Positions 25,043-35,971 of a stretch of 64,000 nt of DNA are shown piece after piece (positions within the stretch are counted from its first letter, which is position 1; every line of letters begins with the position of its first letter). The notes beneath the pieces were generated by a model. It saw only the letters and a program-made list of their open reading frames with translations, did no database searches and was not told the origin of the DNA. The DNA is from Zygnema circumcarinatum (lineage: Eukaryota > Streptophyta > Zygnematophyceae > Zygnematales > Zygnemataceae), in contig CM074808.1 in assembly GCA_037447605.1 (NCBI GenBank), positions 3,670,310 to 3,734,309 on the forward strand. The letters run 5' to 3'. Position numbers and translations under genes: made by a program.

Positions 25043-27922
25043 TTAGAAAGCTTCTGCCTTAGTCATGAAAGCCATGATTTTGTTGAACACGTCGGGGACG
25101 ACGGAGTCGCTCATGAGCAAGTCGAGGTGGGCGTACTTTGGGAGGACCAATTGTTGGGGGGCGGTCCCGTACGCGCTCGCGAGGCGGTACACGTCGAGGG
25201 GGGCCGACAGCAGGTCGCGGCCGCCGCTCACAATTAGGGTTTGCAGGGAGGGGGGGATGCGGGCGAGGGCGTAGAGGGGAGGGGGGTCCGACCCGTAAGC
25301 CGCAATGTTGGCGGGGCTGCTCAAGCGGTCGAGCCTTCTGAATGTGGAGGTGCGGATGGCTGCAGCAGCACCAACAGGCTTTTGATTCCATGGTTTAGAA
25401 GCAGAGGAAGAAGAAGGAGAAGAGGGTTTAGGAGGAGGGAGGAAGGAGAAGAAGATGGTTGAAGAAGGAGAAGGGTAGTTGAAGCATATCGCTGACTCTT
25501 TGAGAAGTATGAGAGTTCAGGTGACGGTGAAGGAAGAGTCAGAGTTTGGGCAAGTGCGCTGTATGACTGGCCTTGCTGAAAGTGGAGCAGATTCCGGTAT
25601 GAAGCAACCGCCCAGTTCAAGTTCACTCCCTCTCCAAATGAACGAGCACTTGCTTCGGAAACGCAGCAGTTGGGTCCTTCATGCAGAATGGAATCAAAAT
25701 ACCAAATTCGTTTTACGCAGCAGAAATAACCGAAGCGGCAGCATTGCGTGTATAAACAAAGTTGAAAAGAGGTGGTAGTATATTCATCCTTGTATTCTGC
25801 TTCAAAGAATAGGGAACTACGACAGGCAGTAATTATGCAAACGTTGTACCTGTGATATTCTGAACCGTACTGACTGAATCAGCTTCTGAGCTGGCGCTGA
25901 TTCTCCAGCTGGAAAAAGGCAACAGGAGCAAAGAAACAAAAAAAGGCTCATCTTTACTCTCACTCCCTCCCATGCCAAGGAAAGCAGTCATCTGCTTTTT
26001 AATGCCCCGAGGGAAAAGGGACGTGCAAATGTAGGGAGAACTAGCAATCAGGACCTCTATCTTGCTGCATCTCCTTCAAGCCAAGCTCTTTTTAGGGTTT
26101 GCAGAGCACGGAATCTGCATGTGGATACTCAGTCAACGGCCGCCTCGCTTATAGGGGATTTAGTTGTTTCTTTCTTTTCCAATTTTCTTACCAAAGTTCT
26201 TTCATATATACCTTGAGAGGAATTGGAGTGTTATGCGCACCTAGTGCTGTTGAACAAGCCGTTGAAGAGGCGCAATTGGTAAAAAATCTGTCCAAAAACC
26301 ACCTCTGCTTTTTGAAGTCAGTCATTCCTTCTGTTAATTTCAACATCCTTTGTCAATGAAACACACGTTCACGCCTGCATTCAGATGCATACGGTGATGC
26401 CAAGTCGTGTCAATCCCTTCACCAAAGAAACCCTAAATCTGAGATCCTGTGAACCCTAATCCATCTGAACCACCACACGCATCTTCATGGTCTAAACGCG
26501 GATGATGCGCAAACCTGATCCCATGTGACGATGCTCCCGTTCGCCCATTGTATGAGCGTAGGCGAAATTGTGTTCCCAAGATAAGTCAATGGAGCGATAA
26601 GAACAGATGAAGCGATGTTTTCCGCAGCCCATGTTGGGTTTCCTGCAGCAAGTGCAACAGGCAGCATCGCTCCCTGCAAGTAACACTAAAAGTACACTTA
26701 GATTTATGGGCTTTGATGTTATTCAAACCCTAATTTTCTTTGGGTTCAATGATTTCACTTCAAGAAATACATGCACACCCTAAGACATTGACTTTGCAGG
26801 AAACGGCACCTGGTTGAAGCCGACTAGGTGAACACGATTTGCGCCAGCGATCGACTTCACGAGACTCACTGCAGCAGGAATGTCTATGGCGGCTAATTGG
26901 TCGTAATCAAAATCCCAAAAATCCTGCGAGGAATCCCAAATCTCAGAAATTGGGTATGTCCAGACCTATGCCATGATTCATTCTCTGAAGTGAAACAACA
27001 ACTAGGAGCGGAGTCACTACGTTCTTGACTCTTCGTTGCAACTCGAAACAGGTTACGAAACTTTCCATATTCTACTTTTCACCGGAAATCAGTGGATTAT
27101 GATTATGATGCGATGGAGACATAGAATAGATGAAGGGAGGAGAGGGTGGGAGAGGGGGCGAATCAACATACAAATTCAGTGCGTGAGAGGTTGATATGGT
27201 CGGGAGAGTGTTCAGTTCCGCGGTGGTTTATCATCCACACCTCGTACCCTGCATTGGAGAGAAGGAACGGAAGTCTTGTATTGGGAGGAGGCCCAAGAAA
27301 CCACAAGTCGGAGTCGAAGAAGACGGCGTGGTCGAGGAGGACTGGGAGGTGACCTGCATAACCCGGGAAAGGGAGCATTCTTTCACGTTAAGTGTTCAGG
27401 TCTTGCTAATGTGATATCGATCAAGAGTATCTGTAGCTAGAGAGGCTTTTTTGTATTGCGTAACGAATTGAATGTGGTCATGGAGAGAGTCTAAAGGTTA
27501 GTTTTTGTATTTACCAATTGCATTGGTCTGTGTCTGAGGGCTGATCCTCTGCAAGTTCAAGATGTAGCCATCGTAAGTTGTAGTCTGCGGACACGAGTGG
27601 GGAAAGGCCCAGTTTAGGCATTCGTCATTGAAGGATATAAACTTAAAACCCGAGCAGATAGATATGTACAAGGCATTGAAGCTTTACTAGATTTTCTATG
27701 TTTCAGCCACTTTTTGCTAATGACTGCACAGGTAGCATGCAGCGAATCCATTAATGAGGGCATGCATACAGAGAGAACGCCGCTTGCCTGATGTTCCGCG
27801 CATGCATATCCGTTCACTGTGACGTATCGTCCGCAGAAATCGGTTTCTGCAACGGTTATCAGAGCACAAAAGAACAACGAAAAGAACGCCACAAGGAGCA
27901 CCATAAACGCCGCAGCTGCCAT
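25043..27922 (-). CDS. Acid-lipase-like alpha/beta hydrolase, tandem copy 1 (nucleophile Ser replaced by Asn; possible frameshift)
   Basis: Exons: 27922-27788, 27585-27515, 27353-27172, 26923-26810, 26673-26515, 26287-26241, 25908-25850, 25676-25572, 25359-25043. A signal peptide covers about residues 1-26. Family blocks include DGYILNLQRIS, PFLLSNAGYEVWMINHRGT, DFWDFDYDQLAAIDIP, IVSGGRDLLSAPLDV (catalytic Asp) and YAHLDLLMSD (catalytic His). The nucleophile elbow is GFNQG instead of GxSxG (Asn codon 26815-26813). Two introns need GC donors (after 27788 and 25572), and exon 2 is 71 nt where copy 2 has 70, because of a run of four C, so the frame to exon 3 is off by one. Either a mis-called base, an unusual splice, or a pseudogene explains this. 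Exons 3, 4, 5, 6 and 8 match copy 2 exactly in length. Confidence 0.75.
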
Positions 27923-28649
27923 GTCTATCAAAATGTTGCAATCTGCCCTTTCATTTTCCTCCACGTTCCCAAAAGGCGGCATTACAAAACAGAGAAAACA
28001 TCCGCTCATCTGCCTCAAGACCACGTTCAAGACTGTTCCTTTCATTCCTGGCGGCGCAGATTGGACGGCTGTCACAGGCCGTCACGTCGACGCCGATTTG
28101 CCGACCGGCGATGTCACCCGGCCTCGGCTCCGCTGTGAAGGTACCGTTTCGTACGCTGGGACCGTATGGATGAAGGTACTGTACGGAAGCATGGATCGGC
28201 TGTTCGGTTGTATTGAACAATACAGGGCCACGATGTTCCGTGTACGTAGTTGTGTAACAGAAAACGGGAACATAGAACGGACCCAAAAGGCCCAAAAAAA
28301 GTTGAAGGCATGCGCTTATTCGTCATCGAACAACATCGGCGATCCATGCAAGCAGTTCGGGACGAGCTCCAACTTTCAAGTTCATGAACTGACAAGCTTC
28401 TTGAAGGAAAGACGAAGTTTACTCCATGTCTTATCTCGAAGAACGTTTGAAATAAGGAAATATCCAATTTCCAATATTAAATGGAACAAATACAAACCTC
28501 TTAGGGGAGCGTGTTCATGGGCTGGAAGCTTGAAAACCGTACTCATACAGAAGACAAGAAGCCCATTTTGTAAAGTCTAAATAGTATTGTAGTAGGACGT
28601 TCTATTGCCTCTCAACGGTTTCTCAATTCTTCTTTCATTCAAGCCCCTT
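27923..28649. promoter_or_regulatory. Spacer between tandem lipase-like genes
   Basis: This holds the 3' end of copy 2 and the promoter of copy 1. Several GTAC-containing words (CGTACGCTGG, CTGTACGG) lie at 28150-28195. No separate gene is supported; an open frame on the + strand over this interval is not conserved with anything I recognise. Confidence 0.4.
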
Positions 28650-31600
28650 TTAAGAACCCAAGAAATCTATGATTGGGTTGTACACATCTGCCACGATCGA
28701 GTCGCTCATTTGAAGATCAAAATGAGCATATTCCGAAAGGAACAATTGTTGTGGAGCAGTGGCATATGCGCCCATGAGCTTGTTCACATCCGCGGGTGCG
28801 CACAGCCAATCATTGCCGCCGCTCACAATGAGCGTCCTTATGGTCGACGGAATGTTCCCAACTTCGTATGATGGGGGCGATATCTGTCCGTAGGCTCCAA
28901 GGTTTGAGAAAAGATTCAAACGGTCCCAGCTTTGAAAAGTTCCAGTTCGAATGGCTGCCACAAAACAGCTCAGTTCAAGTGTTTAAGCTCTAAGGTTGAT
29001 AACCATAAACGATGTAAATCTTGATAACAAGATCTTGATCTTGATCTTTATCTTGATATCTTGATCTTGATCTTTATCTTGATATCTTGATCTTGATCTT
29101 GATATCTTGATATCTTAATTGCAAGTGGCAAAGCGTCAGCGTAGTAATTCATATATAGAGATTATGGGCCCTTTCTTGTATAAAATTCGACCTTACCTTG
29201 TTGATAATGTATGAGATTGCGCTCACTGGCGACTGACCAATTTAGATCAAGTCCCGCATTGAGTGATTGCGCACTCGCTTCCGAAAAACAGCAGTTGGGT
29301 CCTAGTCACGGAGTAACAACATTGAAGAATTGGTTAGCAAAGTACGCTTAAAATAGTCATCTCTTCAATATAGAGCCAATGGCAACAGAGGAACAGGGAC
29401 TTCATTTACCGGTAACATTCTGAATGGTGTTCCTTGTTTCCGTTGGATCGCCGCCGGACCCGTTCGCTCCAACACTGCTCAAGAGGATACTCCAACTGCA
29501 CACAAAGTATAGTGAATCCAAAATTTCAGAATTGGCCACACTCGGTATAGTTTATTCAATCACAAAAATAGGAGCGCTTTGCGTTTCTTCGAGTGCATGA
29601 CAAGAATTTCAAAAACCACTTTCTACGCGAGACATGCGTTGACCATCTTAGAGGCATTACAGCATCGCATGGAGCATCAATGGCAGGAAAAAAGCCATGC
29701 ATGGTCCAGTCAGTCAAGCTGAGTAAACAGCTTTCTAAAAACCCTAAAAGGGGCGAGGACGGGGGCGTTTTGCGGCTCAAGGAAAAGTGGCAACCCGTGG
29801 CGGGTGCGGGCTCGCGCGTTGGCACTTTTCCTTCGCCGTTTACACTGCCCGAATCAGTCAGATTTGGCCAAATCTGGTAAAATAAGCACGGTTTAGGTCG
29901 AGTTTCACGCACAATGAGCAGAAACGAAGTGCTTCTATGCTTCACGTGCTGCATGGTTTCACTAGCCAGCGGAAGCAGCTGCATTTATGTATACAGGTAT
30001 TCCTCTATGCCTCAATATTCCGTAGCACAGAATGGAGGCTCACTCTGTGATATTGAATTCGCCATGGAACACTCCCAACTGGTAAAAGATCTGCGTAGTC
30101 ATGAAAAAGGAAGGAGGAGTAGTCAGCATTTGGTTCATACTCAGATCTAGTTAAAGTGAACGGAAGATTTATGCAAAATCTGGAGCCCGGGTACTGCTAT
30201 TTTGAGGAAAGTGAAGACCTGATCAAGTGTGATAGCTGAGGAATTGGCCCATTGTATGATGGTCGGTGACGTTACGTTTCCAACAAAAGCCAATGGAGCT
30301 ATGAGGACGGATGACGCAATGGTTTGTACAGCCCATGCCGGGTAGCGGGCAGCGAGAGCTATGGGTAGCATGGCTCCCTGCATGAGTGCATGCCATGGCT
30401 ACTCAGGGTTTAAGGGTCGCTCTCACGTGCCAACTTTGATCACAGTAGCCTGACTTCCGAGATTTTACTTCCTTTAGACGTTACCTGATTATAGCCGACT
30501 ACGTGGAGGAGGCTGGCCTTTGTGGTAGACTTCACGAAATTTGCTACTTCTTGGAGATCGATGGTAGCCAATTGATCATAGTCAAATTCCCAAAAGGCCT
30601 GCAAAGGAATGCCACGCCGGATTTCGTCACACCAGCTCTTTTAAAAGCTACTCTCAAGGAGTAAGGTGCAGCTTAAACATGCCTAGCAATTTCAGGCTAT
30701 CGTCTGTATATATGGGAGCTTAAACCAACATCGAATGCAACCCCTGATTAACGCAACCAGGCATTGCATCTTTCATTCCCGTACCACAAGATCAAGACAT
30801 CACGATTTCAAGCAGAATCAGACTTAGGGCTATGAATGAATAGTGAAGTTATGCAACGCCAAGCCTCTCGAATGCTTACAGAGTCAAGCACCGTCAGGTT
30901 GACATGGCCGGGCGAATATTTTGTTGCGCGATGGTTTATCATCCAAACGTCGTAGCCGGCATTGGAGAGGAGGAATGGCAGCCTTGTGGTATAGGCAGGG
31001 CCGAGGAACCATAACTCAGCCCCATAGAACACAGCGTGGTCGAGGAGAACTGGGAAACGGCCTGCCAGGCCAAGGGAGGGTCGACCACTATGCTTTCAGA
31101 TTTATTTATCAGGAAAGTGATCTGAATCGCTTTTACGAAAGGGGAAATTTGAGAAGTGGATGCTGAAAAGTCTGAAATTCCTAAATCTCATTCACCTCAA
31201 AAGCTGCATGACCGTTTATTAGGTACAAATATCACGGAAAATGAAGAAAGGATGCGTTGGCTGAACATAACAACACGTGTTTTAATCCTTGCACAATCTG
31301 TAAGCATGCGCAACGCTACCTGTAACATGAGCATTGTTTTTAGGACTGATTCTCTGCAAGTTCAAGATGTACCCATCGCTTGTCGTGACCTGCATGCGCA
31401 AATTGGATGCGTGGTGGAAGTAGAAAAAAATGAAGAACATGTCAATAATCTGGGCTTTTATTGAACGTTTTTTTTTTTTTTTTTGAAAATGATATGATTA
31501 GAGACGCCACGGTCATTTAGAAACTGCATGAGCACGTCCGAATGTATGTAAGCGCAACGATCGAGTACTGAGAATGGCTAAGTGGCCTTCAAATTTTTGA

Positions 31601-31749
31601 AGATGGCTCACCTGACATTCTTTGCATGAGTATCCATGAACCGTAATGTAAGCTTCGCAAAACCCCGTGTCTGCCTTAGTCAGCTTTGCGACAAGGAGCG
31701 TGGAACAGAATGGTAATAAAAGGAGCAACGAGAGCTTCATAGCGCCCAT
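28650..31749 (-). CDS. Acid-lipase-like alpha/beta hydrolase, tandem copy 2, intact frame (nucleophile Ser replaced by Asn)
   Basis: Exons: 31749-31612, 31389-31320, 31061-30880, 30598-30485, 30377-30219, 30090-30044, 29495-29410, 29301-29197, 28954-28650, totalling 401 residues in perfect phase. A signal peptide (about 1-27) implies secretion or a vacuolar route, as for lysosomal acid lipase relatives. Diagnostic blocks are DGYILNLQRIS, LPFLLSNAGYDVWMINHR, AFWEFDYDQLATIDL and GPNCCFSEASA. The catalytic Asp (Asp349 in GGNDW) and His (His378 in YAHFD) are present, but the elbow is GYNQG with Asn167 where the nucleophilic Ser should be (codon 30490-30488). The oxyanion-loop HG is replaced by HA in LLDHAVF. 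The fold is therefore kept while classical esterase chemistry is predicted lost. Confidence 0.85.
29014..29116. repeat. TTGATC/TTGATATC minisatellite in intron 8 of lipase-like copy 2
   Basis: About fifteen imperfect 6-8 bp units (CTTGAT, CTTTAT, ATCTTGAT) lie within the intron 28955-29196. Confidence 0.8.
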
Positions 31750-32325
31750 GGCTTCCCCGGATGATAAGAAAAAAATAAGTATTCAAACTGCAATCAATGC
31801 GCTGACTGTGGCATCAGAAGCTAATATTAGCCCAGCGCAAAATAAAAATTTCTATGGGAAAAACCTCACCGATTAGTGCTATTGTTACATAATTGCAGAA
31901 TGGCTTACTTGAAATGTTCACGGCTGGTTCAGACCTCGCCCGCCCGCCTGCTAGCGCCGCCGGCAGACTGCAACTGACTGACCTCCATGCAGGCCGCCGG
32001 CCTCATGTAGAACTGCCGGCCAGCCCCGTCCGTCGTCCGTCCTTTTTGACGGCCCCGTTGGCCTCCCCGCCGGCCGTCTGGTCGCCGTCTCCTTTCCGGC
32101 CGTCAGGTCGCCCGTTATTCCCGACTGCGAAACCACGAGCCTTGGGTGACCGATTTACGGAACTGTAACAAGCACAGCATGGTACGGTTTTCTCTCACAT
32201 GTGAAGGCTACATGTGTACGGTCTGTCGATTGACCGCCTGAGAGGAGTCGGTGACATCGGTGACCTTCGCGGCTGCTTCTAGGGGCTGTATTGTTGCGCC
32301 TAGGCGTAGTTTTCCGCTCTTAGCT
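31750..32325. promoter_or_regulatory. Upstream region of lipase-like copy 2
   Basis: A GC-rich patch at about 31930-32120 holds repeated GGCCGCCGGCC and CGTCCGTC words. No reading frame with recognisable homology is seen. Confidence 0.4.
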
Positions 32326-32333
32326 TTTATCTT

Positions 32334-32655
32334 GGAGAACTATATACCGCCCCCTTTTTTTGGTTATCCCGCCACTGTTTTTTTGAAATCCGACCCTCCC
32401 ATTTCGGCTATTCTGCCCCCCTCCCCCATTTTGGATATTTCGGCAGGAGATCGCCCCCCTGTTTTGAACATTTCTTTCCCGCCCCTCCCGTCCTCTCCCC
32501 TCCCCTCCCCTGCCCACCCCTCCCTTCCCTTCTTCCTCTCGGTTTGCGAGTTTTTCTATATTTAGGAACTTTTTATTCTCTTTTTATCCTTTTTCTTTTG
32601 GTGGGTGTGAAGCTCTGTCATGATGTAATGGTTGGCTTGCTTGCTTGCTCTCTCT

Positions 32656-32687
<32 letters not shown>

Positions 32688-32863
32688 CTCTAGTCTTTCT
32701 CTCCCCTCCTCTCTCTCCTCTGCTCAGTCTTTCTCTCCCCTACTCTCTCTCCTTTGCCTCTCTCTCACTTCTCTCTCCCTTTGCTCTCTCCTCTGCTCAT
32801 TCTCTCTCTCCTTTGCTCTCTCCTCTGCTCATTCTCTCTCTCTCCTCTTCTGCTCTCACTCTG

Positions 32864-32915
<52 letters not shown>

Positions 32916-33038
32916 CTCTTCTGCTCTCACTCTGCTCTCTCTCTCTCTTTCTCTCTCTCTCTTCTCTCTCCTTTGCTCTCTCCTGTAGTCTCTCTCCTCT
33001 TCTGCTCTCACTCTGCTCTCTCTCTCTCTTTCTCTCTT

Positions 33039-33072
<34 letters not shown>

Positions 33073-33424
33073 CTTTGCTCTCTCTCCTCTAGTCTTTCTC
33101 TCCTCTACTCTCTCTCCTTTGCTCTCTCTTGTGCTCTCTACTCTAGTCTCTCTCTCCTTTGCTCTCACTCCTTTGCTCATCTCTCTCTCCTTTGCTCTCA
33201 CTCCTTTGCTCTCTCCTCTGCTCTCTCCTCTGCCTCTCTCTCTCCTTTGCTCTCACTCCTCTGCTCTTTCTCTCTCTCTCTATCTCTCTCTCTCCTCTCT
33301 CTCTCGCTCCTTTCCTCTCTCTCTCTCTCTCTCTCTCTCTTTCCGCTCTCTCTCCTGTAGTCTCTCTCCTCTCTCTCTCCTTTGCTCTCTCCTGTAGTCT
33401 CTCTCCTCTTCTGCTCTCACTTTG

Positions 33425-33473
<49 letters not shown>

Positions 33474-33896
33474 CTTTGCTCTCTCTCCTCTAGTCTTTCT
33501 CTCCTCTACTCTCTCTCTCTTTCTCTCTCTCCTTTGCTCTCACTCCTCTGCTCATTCTCCCTCTCCTTTGCTCTCTCCTGTGCTCTCTACTCTAGTCTCT
33601 CTCTCCTTTGCTCTCACTCCTCTGCTCATTCTCTCTCTCCTTTGCTCTCTCCTGTGCTCTCTACTCTAGTCTCTCTCTCCTATGCTCTCACTCCTCTGCT
33701 CACTCTCTTTCTCTCCTTTGCTCTCTCTCTCGAACGTTGCGCTGATGTGTGAGAAGGAGAAAACGGGAGGGAAATTTCCAAAATAGGGGGGGCGGGATAT
33801 TTCAAAACAGGGGGCAGAATAGCCGAAATGGGAGGGTCGGATTTCAAAAAAACAGTGGCGGGATAACCAAAAAAGGGGGGCGGTATATAGTTCTCC
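32334..33896. mobile_element. Terminal-inverted-repeat element, 8-bp target duplication, filled with a pyrimidine tract
   Basis: The left end GGAGAACTATATACCGCC is repeated inverted at the right end. The ends are nearly identical for about 87 bp and remain similar further in. TTTATCTT occurs directly outside both ends (32326-32333 and 33897-33904). The related repeat at 24088 carries this target word once, so it serves as an empty site. The interior 32638-33740 is about 1.1 kb of CTCTCT/CCTTTGCTCT/CCTCTGCTC repeats with higher-order reduplications. No transposase is present. Confidence 0.85.
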
Positions 33897-33990
33897 TTTA
33901 TCTTTTGTGCTTAGGTCCTTTGAGACCAGTCCATCGTGGTTCCACATGCTACTTTTGTTCATGTACATTTGATGGCCTCGCCATCGTGAG
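33897..33990 (-). repeat. Dispersed repeat with conserved peptide frame, copy 2
   Basis: The minus strand encodes SRWRGHQMYMNKSSMWNH followed by DGLVSKDLSTKDK, close to the copy at 24088-24182. The 32334-33896 element is inserted at its + strand left edge. Confidence 0.6.
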
Positions 33991-35149
33991 TTCAATACCA
34001 TTTTCTCATTAATTTTCTTTCCTTCAATGGGGTGCTGACTGTCTCTATGCAGTTGAAATTGAAGCAGCGAATCAGGAGACGCCACGTCAGACCCTGGATT
34101 CACACGGGAGCCCCTCATGTTGGCCATGTCATGTGGCATGCATCATGGCACATGTGCATACCCGTTATACCCCATTTAGACCCGTCCAAAATAATTATAA
34201 AAACAGCCTGCAGTCTTTTCAAGCCAGAGAGCCGTTACTGCGGGCGGCAAGGGATGCGCTACGTGACAAAACGTCCCTGTGGATGCGACAGATGTAACGT
34301 GAAATTTTGTCGTATTCGTCTTTCAGTTTTACCTACGTGGCTCGATCTCCGCCATCGAAGCTCAACGCGCTTTTTCGAGGTGAAATCAAAACCGTCATTT
34401 CAATTTTTTCGTAACAGTAAAAAGCTTCGATTAAGACCCAAATAGAAAGATCCAATTTATAGTTTGTCGTGTTGTGTGCGGACCTGATCACCGGCCTTGA
34501 CTGATATTGACCTTTATTGACGGAGATTGACATTTTTGTCTTTTTATCTTGCTGTATGTACGGATAACCTTGTACCGTATCCAGCATTTGTCGGCAAGCT
34601 TCAGCCCGTCCAAATAAATGTACGAAACGCTTCAGTAGCTGTACGGACCTGGTGGCGGCAGCTGGCGCGTGGCACATGCGCCACTCTCTCTGATTTTCGT
34701 ACAAGTTCCGCAAATAACTTCATTTAAAAAAACAAAAAGAAATAAAAGAAATTGTCGATTTTCGTTCTGGCTTCCACATTTTCCACGTCAGCACTATCCA
34801 CCTGCCCGCTTCAAAAAACTCCATCTTTCCTTTACCTCGTCCGCAGGAATCGACCAATGAATGTCCGTTTTGGTACGTGCGGAGTTTTTCAATGGCCTTT
34901 GCTTTGTTAAAAAATGTTTTTTTTGCCCGGATCTCCCCGCGCCCAGAATTGTGATAATCTCCGAGCGGCTCTGGAGGGTTCCGGCGGTCAAAGGCCGCGC
35001 GTTGACCGTCAGCTTCCGCGCAAGCGATCGCCTGTCCGCTGTTCGATTCGCACGTGCGAGGAAGCAGCGCCGTCCGATGGCACCAGCGATCGGTGAAGGA
35101 GAGGGAACAGTCGATACGACAGCTGTCAGCCGGCGACAGAGGGGAAGGG
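33991..35149. other. Intergenic upstream of the pseudokinase gene
   Basis: No gene is recognised. Several GTACGG and CACGTGCG words occur at 34556-34660 and near 35050. The last 300 bp becomes GC-rich towards the purine tract. Confidence 0.4.
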
Positions 35150-35960
35150 GGGACGGGGGGCGGGAGAGGGAGCGGGAGAGGGGGAGAGGGAGAGGGAGAG
35201 GGGACGAGCGGGAGAGGGGGAGGGAGTGGGAGGGAGGGAGAGAGTGGGAGGGGGAGGGGAAAGGGGAGAGGGGGAGAGGGAGAGGGAGAGGGAGGGGGAG
35301 AGGGAGAGGGGGAGCTGGAGTGGGAGAGGGAGAGGGGGAGGGGGAGGGGGAGAGGGAGAGGGAGAGGGCAAGGGGAGGGATAGGGGCAGAGGGAGCGTGG
35401 GAAAAGAAGGAGAGTGCGCCTGCGGGAGAGGGAGAAAGAGAAAGAGGATAGGAAGGAGAAGCAAGAGGGAAAAAGTGGTAATGGTGAGAGTGGGAGGGCG
35501 GAGACGATGAGGGGGTAGGGAAGAAGCAGAGGGAAACCAGGGATCGCAAGAGAAAGGAGAAGAGGAGCAGAAGCGAGTAGAGGAGCAAGAGTTAAAGCCG
35601 GAGGAAGGAGCGGGAGAAGGGGCAGGAGCGAGCGGGAGAGAGAAGAAGCGACCCGCGAGAGCAAGCGGGAGCGGGAGGAGGTACGATAGTTGGAACAGGA
35701 GCGAGCGTGCGAAAGGGAAAGTGCGGGCGCAGACGTGGGAGTGGGAGTAAGAGCGAGTGATCGAGGGGGAGGGAAAGAGGGAGAGGAGTAACAGGGGAAC
35801 AGGGGAGAGCGGGAGTACCAGTGAAGCAGGAGGAAGCGGGATCGAAAGGAGAGAGCGGGTGGGAGAGAGGGAGCGGGTGCAGGTGCGAAGGGGCCGCACA
35901 ATCGTGAGCGAAGAAGAGAGTCAACGACCGACATAGGGACGACGGAGGGAGGGAGGGAGA
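35150..35960 (+). repeat. 0.8-kb purine-rich tract directly upstream of the pseudokinase
   Basis: GGGAGA/GGAGCG repeats on the + strand run up to about 12 bp before the ATG at 35972. The tract is probably 5' UTR or proximal promoter. Long reading frames across it on either strand are low-complexity artefacts. Confidence 0.8.
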
Positions 35961-35971
35961 GAGAGAGGACA

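Noticed and set aside
27819-28580. 253-codon + strand frame between the lipase-like genes
   Set aside because: It overlaps exon 1 of copy 1 on the other strand, has no family match and low-quality composition.
32632-33752. Long frames of Leu-Ser repeats on the + strand
   Set aside because: They are translations of the CTCTCT tract inside the TIR element and are equally open in several frames.
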